Source: Granulosicoccaceae bacterium (GTDB taxonomy: Bacteria > Pseudomonadota > Gammaproteobacteria > Granulosicoccales > Granulosicoccaceae). Taken from it: a stretch of 64,000 nt of DNA. The stretch spans positions 1 to 64,000 of the forward strand of contig JAHDCO010000015.1 of assembly GCA_020629835.1 (NCBI GenBank). Direction: 5' to 3'. The notes under the pieces were generated by a model. It ran no database searches, was not told the origin of the DNA, and worked only from the letters and a program-made list of their open reading frames with translations. Below, one piece after another: positions 1-8,647 of this stretch; the first letter of the stretch is position 1; each line of letters begins with the position of its first letter. Both the position numbers and the translations under genes were made by a program.

Positions 1-37
1 AAGCCTTCAAACCATCGCATTAATCGTATGTGACCCA

Positions 38-87
38 CAATCGGTCGTTATCGTTTAAGCATCAACGCTTGCGATAACGACCGATTG
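38..87. repeat. Perfect 16-bp inverted repeat (large hairpin) upstream of gcdH
   Basis: Arm CAATCGGTCGTTATCG (38-53) is exactly complementary to 72-87. Inside the 18-nt loop AAGC (57-60) can also pair with GCTT (67-70), so nearly the whole 50-nt stretch can fold. No T-run follows on either strand, so it is not a standard intrinsic terminator. It could end the gene lying before the window, protect an mRNA end, or be a protein-binding site for gcdH, 130 bases downstream. I see no second copy in the window. Confidence 0.7.
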
Positions 88-214
88 CCCGGCCGTACGC
101 CCCCTCTGCAACCCGTGCCACCCGTGCAAGCGATGACTAGACAGCCCCAATCAGCCCACCTAACCGCGGCTTCGGCTACACTGACGTAAAGCCCAATTCA
201 GCCACGAGCTCGTT

Positions 215-1453
215 ATGTCCGCTAATCCTGCTAGCCACACGTCATCCATGACGCCAGAAGCCGCTCGAGCAAAACCAGCGCCAATGGCGTGGCAAGACCC
301 CTTTCAACTGGAAAAACAGCTCACCGACGAAGAACGCATGGTGCGCGATTCAGCCGCGGCCTACTGCCAGGAAAAGTTGGGCGAACGAGTGGTTGAAGCC
401 AACCGCCATGAAGTCTTTGATCGCGACATCATGTATGAGATGGGAGAACTGGGTTTATTGGGCGCGACCATACCCGAACAGTACGGCGGCGTTGGTGCGA
501 ACTATGTGTCATACGGGCTGATCGCCAGAGAAGTTGAACGCGTGGACAGCGGCTACCGCTCTGCCATGTCAGTGCAATCGTCACTGGTCATGCATCCGAT
601 TTTTGCGTACGGCGATGAAGCACAACGAAATAAATACCTGCCTAAACTCGCCTCGGGAGAATGGATAGGCTGCTTTGGATTAACCGAACCGGATCATGGC
701 TCCGACCCAGGCGGCATGATTACGCGCGCTAAAACAGCTGACGGGGGCTACCGACTGTCGGGCGCAAAGAACTGGATAACCAACTCGCCGCTGGCGGATG
801 TATTCGTCATATGGGCTAAGTCCGATGCGCACGACGGAAAGATCCGCGGATTCATTCTTGAAAAAGGCATGCAAGGCTTAGTTGCTCCTAAAATCGAAGG
901 CAAATTCAGTTTGCGTGCTTCCACAACCGGCATGATTCAAATGGATGACGTGTTCGTTCCCGAAGCCAATCTACTGCCCAATGTATCGGGTCTCGCGGGG
1001 CCTTTTGGCTGCCTGAACCGCGCTCGGTATGGCATTGCCTGGGGCGCGATGGGAGCGGCCGAATGTTGCTGGCACGCCGCACGGCAATACACACTGGATC
1101 GCAAGCAATTCGGGAAACCACTGGCCGCAAATCAACTGATACAGAAAAAACTTGCGGATATGCAAACCGAGATTTCGTTAGGCCTGCAAGGCGCCTTGCA
1201 ACTTGGCCGAATGTTCGACGATCACAATGCGTCAGCAGAACTCATCAGTTTAATGAAGCGCAATAACTGCGGCAAAGCCCTGGATATCGCGCGCCAGGCG
1301 CGAGATATGCACGGTGGCAATGGCATCAGCGATGAATACCCCATCATGCGGCATGTAATGAACCTGGAAGCGGTAAACACCTACGAAGGCACCCACGACA
1401 TTCACGCGCTGATTTTAGGCCGTGCGCAAACGGGGATACAGGCTTTTCAATAA
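215..1453 (+). CDS. gcdH: Glutaryl-CoA dehydrogenase (acyl-CoA dehydrogenase family)
   Basis: A 412-residue flavoprotein that oxidatively decarboxylates glutaryl-CoA to crotonyl-CoA in lysine/tryptophan/glutarate breakdown, passing electrons to ETF. The acyl-CoA dehydrogenase domains appear in order: helical N-domain with [10 protein letters not shown] (about 36-45), the middle-domain motif [13 protein letters not shown] and the C-terminal domain. The glutamate in [14 protein letters not shown] (about Glu391) is the expected catalytic base, placed as in GcdH rather than in generic short-chain enzymes. The ATG at 215 gives an N-terminal extension of about 25 residues before the conserved WQDP, so a later ATG is possible. 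No glutarate CoA-transferase or GcdR regulator is directly adjacent; the CoA-transferase at 13.3 kb could serve but is unlinked. Confidence 0.93.
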   Translation: MSANPASHTSSMTPEAARAKPAPMAWQDPFQLEKQLTDEERMVRDSAAAYCQEKLGERVVEANRHEVFDRDIMYEMGELGLLGATIPEQYGGVGANYVSYGLIAREVERVDSGYRSAMSVQSSLVMHPIFAYGDEAQRNKYLPKLASGEWIGCFGLTEPDHGSDPGGMITRAKTADGGYRLSGAKNWITNSPLADVFVIWAKSDAHDGKIRGFILEKGMQGLVAPKIEGKFSLRASTTGMIQMDDVFVPEANLLPNVSGLAGPFGCLNRARYGIAWGAMGAAECCWHAARQYTLDRKQFGKPLAANQLIQKKLADMQTEISLGLQGALQLGRMFDDHNASAELISLMKRNNCGKALDIARQARDMHGGNGISDEYPIMRHVMNLEAVNTYEGTHDIHALILGRAQTGIQAFQ

Positions 1454-1501
1454 GGAATCGTTCGGCAACGGACACATCGATATCAAGCCGTTCGCGATAC
1501 G

Positions 1502-1984
1502 CTACTGACGGATGACCTGTTCCAGCGCTGGCCGACCGATCGGGCCGGTATGAACACCGTAAAGTTCACCATTGGGGCGGTACAACAGGTAGGTTGGCGT
1601 GACCGAAAACGAACGCCCGGTTTCTGTCAGAAACTGTTTGGTAAAAACATCATCGTAGGCCACGAGGTTAACGTAGCTCGGACGATGTTTATCGATCAGA
1701 GCATCAATCGCGGTTTGTTGTGCTGGACCGTCGAGCGCAATGCCGATTACCTTTGCCAGTCCATCCCGATGCGTGTTGTGAAAGTCTTCTATCATGGGTT
1801 TCTGAGCTTCACAGGGCGCACAATCGGTTGTCCATAACATCACCAGGGCCCACTGCCCATTGCCCAGGTGCTGATGCAAATCAACGCGATTTCCATTTAG
1901 GTCTTGCATCAAAAAACTGGCGTACACCATTTGGCTGCACAAAAGCAGGCTCACCAGCGTTAGAAGTTTTTTTGCTCTCACCAC
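1502..1984 (-). CDS. TlpA/peroxiredoxin-like thioredoxin-fold protein, exported
   Basis: A 160-residue protein with an N-terminal hydrophobic signal segment (about 6-23) and a thioredoxin fold. The redox motif CAPC is at Cys55/Cys58, preceded by the beta strand ALVMLWTTD. The cis-proline motif is SVTPTYLL. TlpA/ResA-like proteins reduce or exchange disulfides in the periplasm; the substrate here is unknown. The start is GTG (1984 or the adjacent GTG at 1981), as no in-frame ATG precedes the signal segment. It lies 27 bases after the DUF2177 gene on the same strand. DsbB (34.2 kb) is the only other thiol-redox protein recognised in the window. Confidence 0.75.
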   Translation of the reverse strand: MVRAKKLLTLVSLLLCSQMVYASFLMQDLNGNRVDLHQHLGNGQWALVMLWTTDCAPCEAQKPMIEDFHNTHRDGLAKVIGIALDGPAQQTAIDALIDKHRPSYVNLVAYDDVFTKQFLTETGRSFSVTPTYLLYRPNGELYGVHTGPIGRPALEQVIRQ

Positions 1985-2011
1985 ATGAGCGTATCAATAT
2001 CACCCGATTTT

Positions 2012-2428
2012 TTAGGTGGCGCCAGTCGCAAAAAATCGCTTTAAAACCGTAGAACCCACAGCCGCCGATACGGACGTCAGCGTGGCTCCCCAGGCCATAT
2101 CCACCAGCACAATGGCATCAGGCCAGCCGGTTATGGTGGCAAGGTTTGTGAGCTGATAAGCACCGTAGGCCGCCAATCCCAGCACGACGCCTCGACCGAA
2201 TGCGTGTTTTGGACTTGCAACCTCGTCTCCGGGCCTAACAGCCAGTACCACCACCGCAATTGGGTACCCCAGATAAAACAATAACGCTGGGATCACTCTG
2301 ACTGAATCGCTGAGCAGCTCCCCCATCGCCGGCTGATACACATTAGCAATCGCGTAAGAGAACCAAGCGGCTTCCATCACCAGCATTACCAGCAAAACCG
2401 ACAGCACCGCATAAACAAAGCGTTTCAT
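2012..2428 (-). CDS. DUF2177 family inner-membrane protein
   Basis: A 138-residue protein with about four membrane-spanning segments. The family signature is visible: YQPAMGELL after the first helix, a central AYGAYQLTNLATI, and DMAWGATL in the last helix. The function of the family is unknown. I place the start at the ATG at 2428, because AGGTGG sits 6 bases upstream; a GTG nine bases further up is less likely. Same strand as the TlpA-like gene below and the RluA-type gene above (44-base gap), so it may belong to a short operon. Confidence 0.75.
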   Translation of the reverse strand: MKRFVYAVLSVLLVMLVMEAAWFSYAIANVYQPAMGELLSDSVRVIPALLFYLGYPIAVVVLAVRPGDEVASPKHAFGRGVVLGLAAYGAYQLTNLATITGWPDAIVLVDMAWGATLTSVSAAVGSTVLKRFFATGAT

Positions 2429-2472
2429 TCGAACCACCTAGAAGACATTGGTACTACTTACGAACAATTCGC

Positions 2473-3129
2473 TTAAAAAGACGCATCTACCTTTACGACA
2501 ACCGATTCTGACGTGACAGGGTGCTCAAACTGTAATAGATCGGCATGCAACATCAGCCTGGGACCAAGCCGCGTACCCGGTTGCCCATACAAGCGATCAC
2601 CCACAATCGGAATGCCCAGGCCAACGGCCATATGAACACGCAACTGGTGGGTTCGACCGGTGTGTGGGTAAAGATACACTCGACAACCCAGCGAGTGCGA
2701 TGCCTGTGTGCACCGGGAGTCTGATGCAACACGGTCTGCACACGTCCAGATGGTCACAGCGGGTTTACCTACGCGCCAATCAATGCGTTGTTTTGGTCGT
2801 TGTTCCCAGTCTTTGATTAGCGGCAAACGCAGCACACCACCGGCCGCTAGGGGCGGACGTTCAAGTAACGCGGTGTAGCGTTTTTTTACGAGCCGATGTT
2901 CAAATTGTTGCTGCAAATGACGGTGAGCGCGGCGCGTTTTCCCCAGCACCAATAATCCAGACGTATCCATATCAAGTCGATGCACCAGCAACGGGCCGCG
3001 CGCATCGGGCCAATTTGCGCGTACCTGGGTGACCACCGAACCATCGCGTGTTTTACCCGGCTGTGATAACACACCCGATGCTTTATTCACGACCAACAGC
3101 TCATCGTCTTCAAAGACAACATGTAGCAT
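2473..3129 (-). CDS. RluA-family RNA pseudouridine synthase
   Basis: A 218-residue enzyme that isomerises uridine to pseudouridine in rRNA or tRNA. The catalytic motif HRLDMDTSG places the conserved aspartate at Asp53. The family elements VVNKASGVLSQPG near the N terminus, the YPHTGRTHQLRVH motif and GDRLYG near the C terminus are all present. There is no N-terminal S4 domain, so it resembles the short RluA/TruC-type enzymes; which uridine is modified cannot be read from the sequence. Its ATG overlaps the stop of the upstream gene by one base (TAATG), suggesting translational coupling. Confidence 0.88.
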   Translation of the reverse strand: MLHVVFEDDELLVVNKASGVLSQPGKTRDGSVVTQVRANWPDARGPLLVHRLDMDTSGLLVLGKTRRAHRHLQQQFEHRLVKKRYTALLERPPLAAGGVLRLPLIKDWEQRPKQRIDWRVGKPAVTIWTCADRVASDSRCTQASHSLGCRVYLYPHTGRTHQLRVHMAVGLGIPIVGDRLYGQPGTRLGPRLMLHADLLQFEHPVTSESVVVKVDASF

Positions 3130-3782
3130 TACTGGTTGGCACTCTCATCTTTATCAAGCGTTTTCATAACCCGTTGTGCCAGCGGGGTTTGTTTAATTTT
3201 GCCCGCGGCTTTTTCAACACCTGTGTGAACTTTTTGCTGCACCGTTTTCTGTAACACTTTTTCAACGAGCATCTGTAACAACTTGGTGCGCAATAGCCTG
3301 ATGATCAGCACCATGATCGCAATGACTATCAGGAACGGCAAAAAAGCGAGTAACAAATGCGCTTGCGCCCTTCGTGACAAACTTCGCCAGCGTTGCGTCG
3401 CGCCCATCCGTGCAGCTTGAATGCTATTCAATGTGTTTTTGTAACGCCGTTCCAAAAGACCGTAGCGCCGAAAAATCGTCTCTAACGCGCGTGAGCCAAA
3501 CAGCTGAATCAAAATTTTGCCCAACACGCGAATGATCAATAATGGAAAGAGCAATATGAGCTTCTTCCAAAACGTCGATTTGAGCAGTAAAGGCACTGAG
3601 CCCACCAGTAAGAACACGGCACTGTAAGCCGCCGGCGATACCTCATCCCACAAAAAACCACCGACATAAACGCTGAACACGGCCGCCGCTCCCACCGCCC
3701 AGTAGCGTAGCCGCCGCTTTAGCGGCGATCGTTGGGCCGGACAAGGATCCGCAGCGGTTCTCGTATTCGGGGATTCAGCCAT
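3129..3782 (-). CDS. Uncharacterised membrane protein
   Basis: I do not recognise a family. From the ATG at 3782 the product is 217 residues: a basic N terminus (PLKRRLRYW), two hydrophobic segments (about 28-65), a third (about 75-90), a basic middle region, then a long hydrophobic helix (FLPFLIVIAIMVLIIRLL) and a polar, lysine-rich tail. This suggests an inner-membrane protein with cytoplasmic basic regions. The stop overlaps the start of the RluA-type gene by one base, so the two are probably co-translated. A longer form from a GTG at 3803 is possible, but it would start within the palindrome at 3789-3803. Confidence 0.6.
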   Translation of the reverse strand: MAESPNTRTAADPCPAQRSPLKRRLRYWAVGAAAVFSVYVGGFLWDEVSPAAYSAVFLLVGSVPLLLKSTFWKKLILLFPLLIIRVLGKILIQLFGSRALETIFRRYGLLERRYKNTLNSIQAARMGATQRWRSLSRRAQAHLLLAFLPFLIVIAIMVLIIRLLRTKLLQMLVEKVLQKTVQQKVHTGVEKAAGKIKQTPLAQRVMKTLDKDESANQ

Positions 3783-3788
3783 AGTGGA

Positions 3789-3803
3789 GTGGATTAAATC
3801 CAC
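3789..3803. promoter_or_regulatory. 15-bp palindrome upstream of the membrane-protein gene
   Basis: GTGGATT-A-AATCCAC is a perfect 7-bp inverted repeat around one base, 6 bases before the ATG at 3782. The position fits an operator or a start-site-blocking hairpin for the membrane-protein/RluA gene pair. No regulator gene is adjacent, so the role is inferred from position alone. Confidence 0.35.
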
Positions 3804-3883
3804 ACTTTATTCGTAGCCTAATCAAGAATAGCGGCTGGCGCGCCGAAGATTCAAACAAGCCTCAAATTAAGGTCGTTTTCGGC

Positions 3884-4405
3884 GTGCTGGTAAAACTGGT
3901 TTTCAAGATTCTGTTCAAAGCCTCGCTTCCCCTGGTCGCCGTCGCAGGCGTACTCTCGTACGGGCTTTATCTCAAGGGCGGTGACCCGATCTCCATGTGG
4001 TCCACGATTGCGTCACGCGCCGTGGGTTCAGTGCGCGAATCAAGCGTGCGCACAGCGGATTCTGTGAAGGCACTCGCCCCGATGTCCACCGGTTCTTCCA
4101 ATCATGCAGCCGTATTCAGCTGGGTTGATCAAAACGGCGTGAAACACTATGGGTCCACGCCGCCAGCCGGCGTCGATGCAACCCCAATGTCCATTCGCAC
4201 CAGCAAGAGTTCGAGTACCCCAAGCGCGTACCCAAGCACGGCTAGTACAGCCTCAGCGGCGCAACCCACAGCCGCTGCCTCTCAGCCAGTTGCTGATAGC
4301 GAACCGCTGCCCGGCATGGCCGGTGTGAAACTGCCGATGAACATTAAGCCGGAGGATTTGGGGCTGGATCGTGAGGAAATATTGAAGCTCCTGAATACCA
4401 ACTAA
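3884..4405 (+). CDS. DUF4124-domain membrane-anchored protein
   Basis: A 173-residue protein with an N-terminal hydrophobic anchor (about 5-27) and a polar region. A DUF4124 core follows at about 82-107: the sequence VFSWVDQNGVKHYGSTPPAG has the family's typical 'tryptophan, Asp-Gln-Asn-Gly, His-Tyr/Phe, Ser/Asp-x-Pro-Pro' pattern. Then comes a Ser/Thr/Ala-rich low-complexity linker and a conserved-looking LPMNIKPEDLGLDREEILKLL tail. DUF4124 proteins are envelope proteins of unknown role. The start is GTG at 3884 with AAGG about 13 bases upstream; no ATG is available before the anchor. It diverges from the membrane-protein/RluA pair. Confidence 0.7.
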   Translation: MLVKLVFKILFKASLPLVAVAGVLSYGLYLKGGDPISMWSTIASRAVGSVRESSVRTADSVKALAPMSTGSSNHAAVFSWVDQNGVKHYGSTPPAGVDATPMSIRTSKSSSTPSAYPSTASTASAAQPTAAASQPVADSEPLPGMAGVKLPMNIKPEDLGLDREEILKLLNTN

Positions 4406-4431
4406 ATGCTCGGACGGATTCGCGCCGAGTC

Positions 4432-6525
4432 CTAGAATCCGACAGCTTCCTCAGGCGCGGCAATATCATCATCGGGCTCAAAGCCCAGCACCGCCCCGTA
4501 AAACCAAAGCTCAAGCTCCAACGCCCGGACCAGCGTTGAGGCTTTGCGCCATCCATGCTGCTCACCGGCAAATAATACGTACGCGTGCGGTAACGACTGC
4601 GCAGCAACCGCAGCAACAATGCTGGTGGATTGCGACGGCGGCACCACTTTGTCTTCGTCGCCCTGCAACACCAATAAAGGCGATGTTATGTCCGAGGCGT
4701 GATGGATCGGCGAACGCAGTCGATAGCGTTCAGCTTCTTGTGGATATGGCCCAATCAAGGTGTCCAGATAACGGCTCTCAAACTTATGGGTATCCGCCAG
4801 CAGTGCCTCTAAATCCGCCACACCGTACAAGCTGGTACCAGCCGCAAACAACTCTGAGGTTTGCAGCGCTCTAAGCACGGTTAATCCTCCGGCTGAGCCT
4901 CCACGAATGACACAACGCTGTGGATCCACTTTGCCGTGTTCGCATAGCGCGCTTACCACGTTCACACAGTCTTCTACATCGGCTACACCCCAGGCTTCAT
5001 TCAGCCCCTGTCGGTACTGTCTGCCAAAGCCCGATGATCCTCGATAGTTCACATCCGCAACCGCAAACCCGCGCGATGTCCAATACTGAATTCCCATACG
5101 TAAGGCTGGGGATGCATGTGCCGTGGGACCACCATGGCCCATCACAATCAACGGCGGTTTTTCATTGTCCGGTGCGGTAAGTTCTTTGGCTGCAGGCGGA
5201 TAGAAAAACGCATGTGCAGTCTCCCCTGCGGACTCAAATTCAAACGATTCCGGGATGGAGCATTTGAACCCCGGTATGGCCCCGGAGGTCTTGGGATTGA
5301 ACAACGCTTTACCCGTCCCGCCGGTTGCTAAATCCTCATGCGTAAAGCGTCGATGCTCACTGTCTGCATCGGTCAGGTCTATATGCGTTAGTAAGCCACC
5401 ATCGATTGTCGGTGACAGGCCCTTTACGGCCGCACACGCCACCGGCAGACGCTCAAGATCACCATTGCTACGTACCACACCCAGCCAATCCTCAGCGCGT
5501 TCAGTGACCGCCACAGCCAGCCATGGTGCATTATCGTCAGCGGCATCCGGTTCACTGAACAACTCGGCAAATCGCGTTGTTCCAATGGCCCAGGCTGGCG
5601 CACCGATTTCCGCATGTGTTAACTGCGTGACCGATTTAACCTCCTGAGTGTTCGGATCAAACACCGACACGTTCCACCAACCGGACTCATCGGTGGAGAA
5701 CGCTAAACGCCCATCGCGTAACCAGCTGGGCCCGACGATAGAGACGCTTGCTCCACCAGCAACGCAATGCGCATCGCTCATACTGATCGTTGTACCCGCT
5801 TCAGTTGACGTATCACTATGAAGGTGTGTTGCGATGCACGCGGTCATCAGCTCGGTGCCATCCCACGGCATATTCGGATGATTCCATTGCAACCAGCAAA
5901 GTCTTAAACCATCAACAGATACGCGAGGGTTTGACACAAAATCGGATGCGCTCGATAACACCACTAAGCGCGTTGGATCGTTTACCGCTGAACCATCGGT
6001 CGGAATTGCCATGACCACGTTCACCGCTTCGTCTTGTTTCCTGGCCACCAGCCCCAGACGCTCCTGATCACTGGCGTGTATCTCAGCAACCGCTATCACC
6101 CACTGGCGATCCGGAGTCTCGACGCCGTCGGCAAACCGCAACCCGTGCTGCTCAATAGGTTCGGGGGTTAATGGATAGGGGGCTTCAAAAGCATCGGGGC
6201 TGCCCTTGGCGCAATACAAACGCTGATCTTCCCAACAACAAAAATACAATTGATCAACACCGCCCCACCACGCTCGCCCGCCGTATTCATGCACCCGAGT
6301 TCGAACCGAATAATCTCTGGGCAAAACATCACGCACTACCCCGGTTGCCTGGCGTTCCACCAGAGCCACACGGCCACCTTGCTCAGGTCGAAGTTCTGTG
6401 GCCAGCACAGAACCTCTGTACTCAGTTGGCATGCCAAACGATGAGCCAGCGGATGTCACCACTTTTGCACTAAGTACGGATGGCCAGGTGCCATAAGGTA
6501 ACGTTTGCGTGTTTACTGCCTTCAC
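4432..6525 (-). CDS. S9-family (prolyl oligopeptidase-type) serine peptidase
   Basis: A 697-residue protein: an N-terminal beta-propeller region (about 1-430), then an alpha/beta-hydrolase domain. The nucleophile motif GGSAGG puts the serine near Ser544. The acid is probably in LQGDEDKVVP and the base in AGEQHGW. The oxyanion segment GHGGPTAHA and NYRGSSGFGR are typical of acylaminoacyl-peptidase-like S9C enzymes. There is no signal peptide, so it is cytoplasmic. I choose the GTG at 6525 rather than the ATG at 6555: it gives a 4-base GTGA overlap with the transporter stop, with AGGGAG correctly placed upstream. The substrate is unknown. Confidence 0.88.
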   Translation of the reverse strand: MKAVNTQTLPYGTWPSVLSAKVVTSAGSSFGMPTEYRGSVLATELRPEQGGRVALVERQATGVVRDVLPRDYSVRTRVHEYGGRAWWGGVDQLYFCCWEDQRLYCAKGSPDAFEAPYPLTPEPIEQHGLRFADGVETPDRQWVIAVAEIHASDQERLGLVARKQDEAVNVVMAIPTDGSAVNDPTRLVVLSSASDFVSNPRVSVDGLRLCWLQWNHPNMPWDGTELMTACIATHLHSDTSTEAGTTISMSDAHCVAGGASVSIVGPSWLRDGRLAFSTDESGWWNVSVFDPNTQEVKSVTQLTHAEIGAPAWAIGTTRFAELFSEPDAADDNAPWLAVAVTERAEDWLGVVRSNGDLERLPVACAAVKGLSPTIDGGLLTHIDLTDADSEHRRFTHEDLATGGTGKALFNPKTSGAIPGFKCSIPESFEFESAGETAHAFFYPPAAKELTAPDNEKPPLIVMGHGGPTAHASPALRMGIQYWTSRGFAVADVNYRGSSGFGRQYRQGLNEAWGVADVEDCVNVVSALCEHGKVDPQRCVIRGGSAGGLTVLRALQTSELFAAGTSLYGVADLEALLADTHKFESRYLDTLIGPYPQEAERYRLRSPIHHASDITSPLLVLQGDEDKVVPPSQSTSIVAAVAAQSLPHAYVLFAGEQHGWRKASTLVRALELELWFYGAVLGFEPDDDIAAPEEAVGF

Positions 6526-7415
6526 GAAGCGGCTCCCTGTGTTTCCCGCAACCATAAGTACAAACCACTGCCAATGATGATAATTGTTCCTACCGCGGTA
6601 CTAACACTGGGCGCTTGATCAAATATCAGCCAGCTAAAAATCACGATATAGATCGCTTGACTGTAAACCGTTGGTGCTAATACAGACGCTTCTGCGTGCC
6701 GATGCGCACGCACAATCATCGAATGCCCAAACATACCCAGGCTTCCCACCATAATGGCCACACCCCATGCTTCAATGCTGACGTCCGCCCCCATTGGTGA
6801 AAGCAGCCACACAGCAGGTGTGAGTAGAAATACAGCGATGCCTGATGTGTAGAACTGCATCACCGAGTTAGAGTCGACACCGGCCACACGCCTGGACATC
6901 ACAAAGTAACCTGATACACACAATGCAGCCATTAACGATAAAACAATCGCTGGATCAAACCGCTCATTCCACGGTGCAACAATAACCAATACGCCAAAAA
7001 ACCCGACACAGACTGCCGTCAACCGACGCACACCCACCTGCTCACCCAGGATCGGAATACTCATTAAGCACACAATCAACGGGGCAGAAAAAAAGATCGC
7101 GATGGTGACAGTCAGTGGTAAGTAGTGCAGCGCAGCAAAGTTAAACAAGGTCCCAGACAACAGCAGCACCCCACGAAACGCTTGTTGCACCGGTTTATTG
7201 GATCGCATGAGTCCTGCGCCTTCTTTGGGCACGAACATCACCAAAACCCATAAAAAATGCACAAGGTAACGCAGCCACGTCACCTGCAAGGCAGTCATTG
7301 CAGTGGTAACCAACCACTTTGCACCGGTATCCATGGTGGCAAAGCAGAAAAAGGCCAGTAAGTTTAAAGCGATCGCAAACCCAACTCGACGTTCGGTGGA
7401 CGAGGCCTCACTCAT
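6522..7415 (-). CDS. EamA-type DMT-superfamily transporter
   Basis: A 297-residue integral membrane protein with about ten hydrophobic segments in two EamA repeats. Recognisable stretches are FFCFATMDTGAKW in helix 1, VTWLRYLVHFLW in helix 2, and the second-repeat start VLSLMAALCVSGYFVMSR. DMT proteins usually export metabolites such as amino acids or nucleotides. The ATG at 7415 overlaps the DegT stop by 8 bases, and its own stop overlaps the S9 peptidase start by 4. It therefore sits in the middle of a tightly coupled operon and probably moves a product or substrate of those enzymes; this is inference. Confidence 0.85.
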   Translation of the reverse strand: MSEASSTERRVGFAIALNLLAFFCFATMDTGAKWLVTTAMTALQVTWLRYLVHFLWVLVMFVPKEGAGLMRSNKPVQQAFRGVLLLSGTLFNFAALHYLPLTVTIAIFFSAPLIVCLMSIPILGEQVGVRRLTAVCVGFFGVLVIVAPWNERFDPAIVLSLMAALCVSGYFVMSRRVAGVDSNSVMQFYTSGIAVFLLTPAVWLLSPMGADVSIEAWGVAIMVGSLGMFGHSMIVRAHRHAEASVLAPTVYSQAIYIVIFSWLIFDQAPSVSTAVGTIIIIGSGLYLWLRETQGAAS

Positions 7416-8631
7416 CGTCAATCGTTGCCGCAACAGCTGTAATCAATTGTCCAACATGAGTACAGTCTTCAACGGAAAACGTTAACGGTATGCGTACATC
7501 AAACAGCGTTGCCAAAACTGAATCGGTATGCGGTAGTTCGTGCGGCTTTACGTAGTGCCAGCTGCGATGTTGGCTGGTAAACGCCACCGGGTCCGGATTG
7601 CCAAACCACTTTAAATCCACACCCCACTCACTGCAGCGCGCCATAAATCGCTCGCACCCTTCAGCATCTAACCACGGTGCTCTGAACTGTAAGGAGCTGC
7701 CAATTCTTAAGGCACCATCGACCGCGGTGGGCAGTACCAAACGATTGGATTCTGCAATCGCACGATGCATTGCATCGTGCCTTTCATTCCATCGAGTCAG
7801 GTTAGTATCCAGCTCATCAAGTTGTGCTAATAACATCGCAGCGCGAACGTTATCCATACGCCCCGAACAGTTGGGTGTCTCCAGACGGATGGCGTCGAAC
7901 ACATCAGGCGCGGGTGCTGCACCATGTCGTTCGTACAGCATATAAGATCCGGACAGCACAATCGCCCGCGCAGCGAGCTCGGCATCGTTCGTGGTTAGAA
8001 AGCCACCTTCTCCCGAATTCATGTGTTTATAGGTTTGCGTACTAAAACAGGCCACATGACCAAAGTTACCACTGCGGGTTCCGTGCAACGTGGCACCCAT
8101 CGTGTGTGCACAATCCTCAACCACTGTAATGTTGAAGTCGTTAGCAATCGCCATTAAGGCTCGCATATCAACCAAATGACCACGCATGTGCGAAACCAAT
8201 AACACCGTGTTGGGGTGCGCTGCCGCTTTAGTCGTAAAGTCGTCTAAATCGAGTACCAGGTCATCCGTCACTTCCACTAATACCGCTTGCGCATTCACCG
8301 ACTGGATAGCGCCAGGAACAGGTGCCAAAGTAAACGCGTTCGTCATCACCACATCACCAGGCTGAACACCTAAAGCGCGTAACGCCGTTGCTATGGCGTA
8401 CCCTCCGGAGGCGCAGGCCAGGCAGTAATTTTGACCCTGCCACTGTGCGTACGCAGCTTCTAAACGGGACACCACCGATTGCGATTCAGGTACGGGGTTG
8501 TAGCGGTGTAAACGCCCGGTTCGCAACACGTCGGTGACCGCATGAATTGCGTTATCCGGTAGTGCCTCTTGCTGTGTGAAGTCACCACTGAACGCGGTTA
8601 ACGAATCTAATGCAGTGGGTGCATTGGTCAT
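7408..8631 (-). CDS. DegT/DnrJ/EryC1/StrS-family PLP aminotransferase
   Basis: A 407-residue fold-type I PLP enzyme. The Schiff-base lysine is Lys202 in TQTYKHMNSGEGG, and the pyridine-binding aspartate is Asp173 in VEDCAHTMGA. DegT enzymes usually transaminate keto-sugars bound to nucleotides, but no nucleotide-sugar genes are present here. The start is the ATG at 8631 (GGAA 8-9 bases upstream); an upstream extension to 8685 would run into the ABC-F gene. Neighbours in the same operon are a DMT exporter and an S9 peptidase, which is more like small amino-compound metabolism than surface sugar synthesis. Activity cannot be named. Confidence 0.85.
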   Translation of the reverse strand: MTNAPTALDSLTAFSGDFTQQEALPDNAIHAVTDVLRTGRLHRYNPVPESQSVVSRLEAAYAQWQGQNYCLACASGGYAIATALRALGVQPGDVVMTNAFTLAPVPGAIQSVNAQAVLVEVTDDLVLDLDDFTTKAAAHPNTVLLVSHMRGHLVDMRALMAIANDFNITVVEDCAHTMGATLHGTRSGNFGHVACFSTQTYKHMNSGEGGFLTTNDAELAARAIVLSGSYMLYERHGAAPAPDVFDAIRLETPNCSGRMDNVRAAMLLAQLDELDTNLTRWNERHDAMHRAIAESNRLVLPTAVDGALRIGSSLQFRAPWLDAEGCERFMARCSEWGVDLKWFGNPDPVAFTSQHRSWHYVKPHELPHTDSVLATLFDVRIPLTFSVEDCTHVGQLITAVAATIDDE

Positions 8632-8647
8632 AACAAAGGTTCCAAGT

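Noticed and set aside
4344-6473. Many ORFs overlapping the S9 peptidase on the plus strand and in other minus frames
   Set aside because: They lack ribosome sites and family motifs and overlap a full-length conserved enzyme. The same applies to shadow ORFs across glcDEF and the Mrp genes.
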